Below the pieces are notes generated by a model that was not told where the DNA came from, did not search any database, and saw only the letters and a program-made list of their open reading frames with translations. From positions 62,001 through 126,000 of the forward strand of contig CATLBH010000002.1 in assembly GCA_949878745.1 (NCBI GenBank): 64,000 nucleotides of DNA, read 5' to 3'. This document shows positions 60,753 through 64,000 of this stretch, piece after piece (within the stretch, counting starts at the first letter, position 1; every line of letters begins with the position of its first letter). Source of the stretch: an uncultured Ruminiclostridium sp. GTDB lineage: Bacteria; Bacillota; Clostridia; Oscillospirales; Ruminococcaceae. The translations under genes were made by a program, and so were the position numbers.

Positions 60753-62138
60753 ATGGAAGATTTTCTTACCGGCAAAAAGCATATACATTTTATCGGAATA
60801 GGCGGCAGCGGTATGTACCCGCTGGCGCAGATACTTCATTCCAAAGGCTTTTACCTTACCGGCTCCGACAACAACGAGACGGAAACCCTTGACTTAGTGA
60901 GAAAAATGGGAATTCCCGTGTATTTAGGTCAAAAAGCCGAAAATATAAAAGGCGCCGATCTTATAGTTTACACCGCGGCCATTATGAGCGATAATCCAGA
61001 ACTTAGTGCGGCAAAAGAAAGTGGCGTTAAAACCGTTGAAAGAGCGGTGCTTCTGGGGCTGATCACCGAAGGCTTTCCAAACGCCGTATGCGTTTCGGGT
61101 ACACACGGAAAGACCACTACCACCTCGATGATTACCCAGATACTGCTCGCCGATAATATGGATATTTCCGCCGTTATAGGAGGAAAGCTGAAAGCCATAG
61201 GCGGCAGCGGTTTGGCGGGAAAAGGCGATACTCTCGTATGCGAGGCCTGTGAATTTCTCGATCATTTTCTCGGACTTTCCACGGATGTGGCGGTAGTGCT
61301 TAACATTGACGAGGATCATCTTGATTACTTTAAAAATCTTGACAATATAGTATCCTCATTCAATAAATTTTGTAAAAACGCTTCAAAAGCGGTTATAATC
61401 AACGGCGACGATCCCAATGCCGAAAAGGCGCTTGATGGGGTTACAAACAAAGATATAATAACCTTCGGAAGAGATGAAAAAAACGATTGGTATCCCGAAA
61501 ACATCCGAAACGAAGGGAACATTGAAACCTACTTCACCATTATGCACAGAAAAGCTCCTTTCTGTGAAGCGGTAATACACGTTCCGGGGGAACACAATAT
61601 CGTTAACGCACTTGCCGCCGCAGCCGCCGCTTATTATTCCGGAGCCGACGCGGAAGGTGTAAAAAAAGGTCTTGACGAGTTTAAAGGCGCGGGACGGCGC
61701 TTTGAAAAATACGGCGAATACGGTGGAATCACGGTAGTGGACGATTACGGGCACAATCCTACCGAAATTGCCGCGACACTGTCTACCGCCAAAAAGATGA
61801 ATTTCAAGAGGGTATGGGCGGTACATCAACCTTTTACCTACTCCAGAACCTATACTTTTCTGGATAAATTCGCTTCCGCTCTTTCCATAGCGGATAAAAC
61901 CGTGCTTACCGAAATTATGGGGAGCCGCGAAAAAAACACCTATAATATTTACGCAAAGGATTTGTGCGAAAAAATTAACGGCTGCGTATGGTTCCCCGAA
62001 TTCGAGCAGGTGGCTGATTACGTTTGTGAAAACGCGCGGGAAGGCGATCTGATTATCACCTTGGGCTGCGGCGATATTTACAAGGCCGCAAGAATAATCT
62101 GTGAAAAATTATGCAAAGAAAAGGATGTGCAAAAATGA
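60753..62138 (+). CDS. murC: UDP-N-acetylmuramate--L-alanine ligase
   Basis: A 461-residue Mur ligase from ATG 60753, with GAAAGGA upstream; the frame is open further upstream but without a site. HFIGIGGSGMYPLA (N-terminal UDP-binding), SGTHGKTTTTSMI (P-loop) near 108-116, the HNPTEI and DDYGHNP catalytic region and a C-terminal QPFTYSRT are in place. It adds L-Ala to UDP-MurNAc, the first peptide step of peptidoglycan. The stop overlaps the start of the next gene (ATGA). Confidence 0.95.
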   Translation: MEDFLTGKKHIHFIGIGGSGMYPLAQILHSKGFYLTGSDNNETETLDLVRKMGIPVYLGQKAENIKGADLIVYTAAIMSDNPELSAAKESGVKTVERAVLLGLITEGFPNAVCVSGTHGKTTTTSMITQILLADNMDISAVIGGKLKAIGGSGLAGKGDTLVCEACEFLDHFLGLSTDVAVVLNIDEDHLDYFKNLDNIVSSFNKFCKNASKAVIINGDDPNAEKALDGVTNKDIITFGRDEKNDWYPENIRNEGNIETYFTIMHRKAPFCEAVIHVPGEHNIVNALAAAAAAYYSGADAEGVKKGLDEFKGAGRRFEKYGEYGGITVVDDYGHNPTEIAATLSTAKKMNFKRVWAVHQPFTYSRTYTFLDKFASALSIADKTVLTEIMGSREKNTYNIYAKDLCEKINGCVWFPEFEQVADYVCENAREGDLIITLGCGDIYKAARIICEKLCKEKDVQK

Positions 62139-64000
62139 ATAACCACGATTACCTCAACACCTCCCTACCCCTGAAAAAAAGAATTAAATCCCTTATTTCA
62201 CTCCTTACCCTGGAAGAAAAAGCGGGATTTATCCCTACAAGTCAGAAAGCCGTGCCGAGACTCGGCATAAAAAAATACGGAGTGGGAACCGAGATTGCCA
62301 GAGGATATGTTTCTCATGAGGAGAACGAACCCGCAACGGTGTTCCCACAGCCGATAGGAATGGCTTCAATGTTCGACACCGAGCTTATGGAAAAAATAGG
62401 TAAGGTGGCGGGAACTGAGGTGCGCTATTACGAACACAATACCGACCGCGACCACCTTATTTTATTCGGTCCCACCGTCGACCTCGCCCGTAATCCCCTC
62501 TGGGGAAGAAACGAGGAATGCTACGGAGAAGATCCTTTGCTTGCGGGGGAAAGCGTAAAGGCCTATACAAAGGGCTTAGTGGGAAACAATCCGGATTATT
62601 ACCGCGTTTCCCCCTCCTTAAAGCATTTTTACGCCAACAACAACGAAAAGGACAGAGCCTCCTCCAGCTCGAATATAGAGCCGAGAACCAAACACGAATA
62701 TTACTACCGCGCCTTCCGTCCCGCCATAAAGGCCGGATACGCTCTGGGCGTTATGACCTCGTACAATGAGATAAACGGGCTCCCCGCCCTGATAAACCCC
62801 GATGTAAACGATATCTGTAAAAAACAGTGGGGTATGAAATATGCCGTTACCGACGGCGCGGACGTTTCGCAAACGGTAAATGAGCACAGATTTACCAAAA
62901 ATCACGCCGAAACCCTGGCTCTCGCCATAAAAAACGGTACCGATCTTATGTGCGAGGATCCGAATCTTGTGACCGAAGCAATAAAATGCGCAATAGACAG
63001 CGGGCTGCTTACCGAAAAGGAGCTTGACAAGGCTGTATACAACGCGCTTTACCCCCGATTCCTTTTGGGCGAATTCAACCCGCCGGAAAACAATCCTTAT
63101 TTACATATTCCGCAGAGCAGCGTAAACTGCTTCAAATCAAAGGTTCTTAATCTTCAGGCGGCAAGAGAAGCGGTAACACTTTTAAAAAACAGCGGACTGC
63201 TCCCTCTCAAAAAGGAAAACATCAAGAAGCTGGCCGTTCTGGGCGCTCACGGAAACGAAAGCTTCCGGGACTGGTACACTGGTACCAGCTCATATTACGT
63301 TACCATACTTGACGCGCTTAAGTTGCTGCTGCCCGAAACGGAGATAGTTTATAACGACTGCCGCGATATTATCGCAATAAAATCCTCGGCTACGGGAATG
63401 TATCTTAAAGTCAACGACGACGAAACAATAACCGCCGACGGAACGTCAGCCGATCAAAGCTGTCATTTCGTCAAAGAGGACTGGGGCGGAGAAATTGTTT
63501 TAAAATCGGTAAAGAACGGCAAATACGTGAATCTTGAGGGAACGTACAAGGCAAGCTGCACTTCCCTTTTCACCTGGTTCGTTATGCCCATACTCAAGCC
63601 GTATGTAACAAGCGGAGGAGTGGCTTATAAAAGCTGGAACAACAAATACGTGCATGTAAACGAGAACGGCTTCCTTGCCGCAAAAGAAGCGAGCAGAACC
63701 GAAAAGGATCAGCTTTTCACAGAAGAAATAATAAGCGACGGTATAATTACTGCTGCGGACGTTGCGGCAAGCTGCGATTACGTTATCGCGTGCGTCGGCA
63801 ATCACCCGCTTATAATAGCGAGAGAGGGCTACGACAGAGACAGCATAGAACTTCCTTATTTCCAGAGTGAAACGATAAAAAGCGCCGTTAAAGCCAATCC
63901 TAACACAATAATGTGTATAGTTTCAAGCTATCCCTACGCTATACCCGAATTGGACTGTATCGTACCTTCGATAATATACACGGCTCATGGCGGCGCGGAA
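62135..64000 (+). CDS. GH3 beta-glycosidase with an inserted beta-trefoil-like domain (runs off the window)
   Basis: At least 622 residues, still open at 64000. Starts at ATG 62135, overlapping the murC stop. The family 3 N-terminal barrel shows FGPTVDLARNPLWGRNEECYGEDP, SPSLKHFYANNNE and the nucleophile in VTDGADVS (D240); the second domain starts LQAAREAVTLLKN. Inside the second domain is an extra stretch with IKSSATGMYLKVNDDE, LKSVKNGKYVNLEG and YKSWNNKYVHVNENGF. These G-K/M-Y-x-x-V-repeats look like a fascin/beta-trefoil fold and may bind sugar. There is no signal peptide, so it is cytoplasmic. The substrate is likely a beta-glucoside or xyloside. Confidence 0.85.
   Translation, partial: MNNHDYLNTSLPLKKRIKSLISLLTLEEKAGFIPTSQKAVPRLGIKKYGVGTEIARGYVSHEENEPATVFPQPIGMASMFDTELMEKIGKVAGTEVRYYEHNTDRDHLILFGPTVDLARNPLWGRNEECYGEDPLLAGESVKAYTKGLVGNNPDYYRVSPSLKHFYANNNEKDRASSSSNIEPRTKHEYYYRAFRPAIKAGYALGVMTSYNEINGLPALINPDVNDICKKQWGMKYAVTDGADVSQTVNEHRFTKNHAETLALAIKNGTDLMCEDPNLVTEAIKCAIDSGLLTEKELDKAVYNALYPRFLLGEFNPPENNPYLHIPQSSVNCFKSKVLNLQAAREAVTLLKNSGLLPLKKENIKKLAVLGAHGNESFRDWYTGTSSYYVTILDALKLLLPETEIVYNDCRDIIAIKSSATGMYLKVNDDETITADGTSADQSCHFVKEDWGGEIVLKSVKNGKYVNLEGTYKASCTSLFTWFVMPILKPYVTSGGVAYKSWNNKYVHVNENGFLAAKEASRTEKDQLFTEEIISDGIITAADVAASCDYVIACVGNHPLIIAREGYDRDSIELPYFQSETIKSAVKANPNTIMCIVSSYPYAIPELDCIVPSIIYTAHGGAE

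Noticed and set aside
1-64000. CRISPR array, tRNA, rRNA, intact insertion sequence or prophage
   Set aside because: No regularly spaced repeats, cloverleaf-forming tRNA-like sequence, rRNA segments, transposase or phage structural genes were found by reading both strands; a profile search (tRNAscan, Infernal) could still reveal small RNAs.

Overview
The window looks like a chromosomal segment of a spore-forming, Gram-positive anaerobe of the class Clostridia, most likely Oscillospiraceae/Ruminococcaceae-like. The basis is the sporulation genes spoIIGA-sigE-sigG, spoVG and a SpoVB-type flippase, a Firmicutes-type group II ECF module, a ClpE-type chaperone, NrdG, strong Shine-Dalgarno sequences, frequent TTG/GTG starts, and sigma-A promoters close to TTGACA-N17-TATAAT. 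No rRNA, tRNA, CRISPR array, intact insertion sequence or prophage was seen. No gene-free stretch exceeds 300 bases.

Layout. 1-9445: a truncated substrate-binding lipoprotein, a hemerythrin-CheX-like fusion, an M23 peptidase with LysM and G5 regions, an ABC-F ATPase whose second nucleotide site is degenerate, and a fusion protein/FtsX-type permease pair with no ATPase. 9492-11449: two overlapping tRNA-modification/processing-like genes. 11585-17037: a Ser/Phe-rich repeat protein, a glycosyltransferase-like protein, a second copy of the M23 protein, a GH25 lysozyme and an acetyltransferase. 17292-22631: two DUF2589-type proteins divergent from an ADP-ribosyltransferase, then a tautomerase, orphan nrdG, a peptide-binding lipoprotein, and a DUF3021/LytTR pair.

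22901-33865 is one minus-strand arginine operon, argG-argH-x-x-argC-x-argJ-argB-argD-x-argF. Four non-arginine genes are embedded in it: a nucleotidyltransferase, a PfkB kinase, an unknown and a GNAT. It has a promoter with ARG-box-like sites and a strong terminator. The enzymes cover every step from glutamate to arginine through the argJ acetyl cycle. A divergent XRE regulator with its own operator follows.

49119 down to 34640 is a second long minus-strand run of 16 tightly packed genes: ruvC-ruvA-ruvB-glmM-methyltransferase-ecfA1-ecfA2-ecfT-truA-DUF5711-CvpA-clpE-SDR-unknown-GNAT. It starts at a consensus promoter and ends at a bidirectional terminator. 49326-54647 is the sporulation block: a SpoVB-like flippase, then divergently spoIIGA-sigE under a Spo0A-type promoter with a 21-bp spacer, sigG behind a sigma-G-type promoter, and tyrA, whose promoter is fused to the sigG terminator.

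55350-60383 is an operon with argS, DUF1934 and a NUDIX hydrolase plus two apparent pseudoenzymes: a D-Ala-D-Ala ligase homologue lacking metal and transition-state residues, and a methionine-synthase-like protein lacking zinc cysteines. The window ends with spoVG (convergent), murC, and a truncated GH3 glycosidase overlapping murC by ATGA.

The most unusual points are the pseudoenzyme pair, the ABC-F with a dead second site, the CCA-enzyme-like protein with a changed GG motif, the DUF2589/ADP-ribosyltransferase locus, the Ser/Phe repeat protein, and an exact 21-bp sequence shared by two distant intergenic regions.
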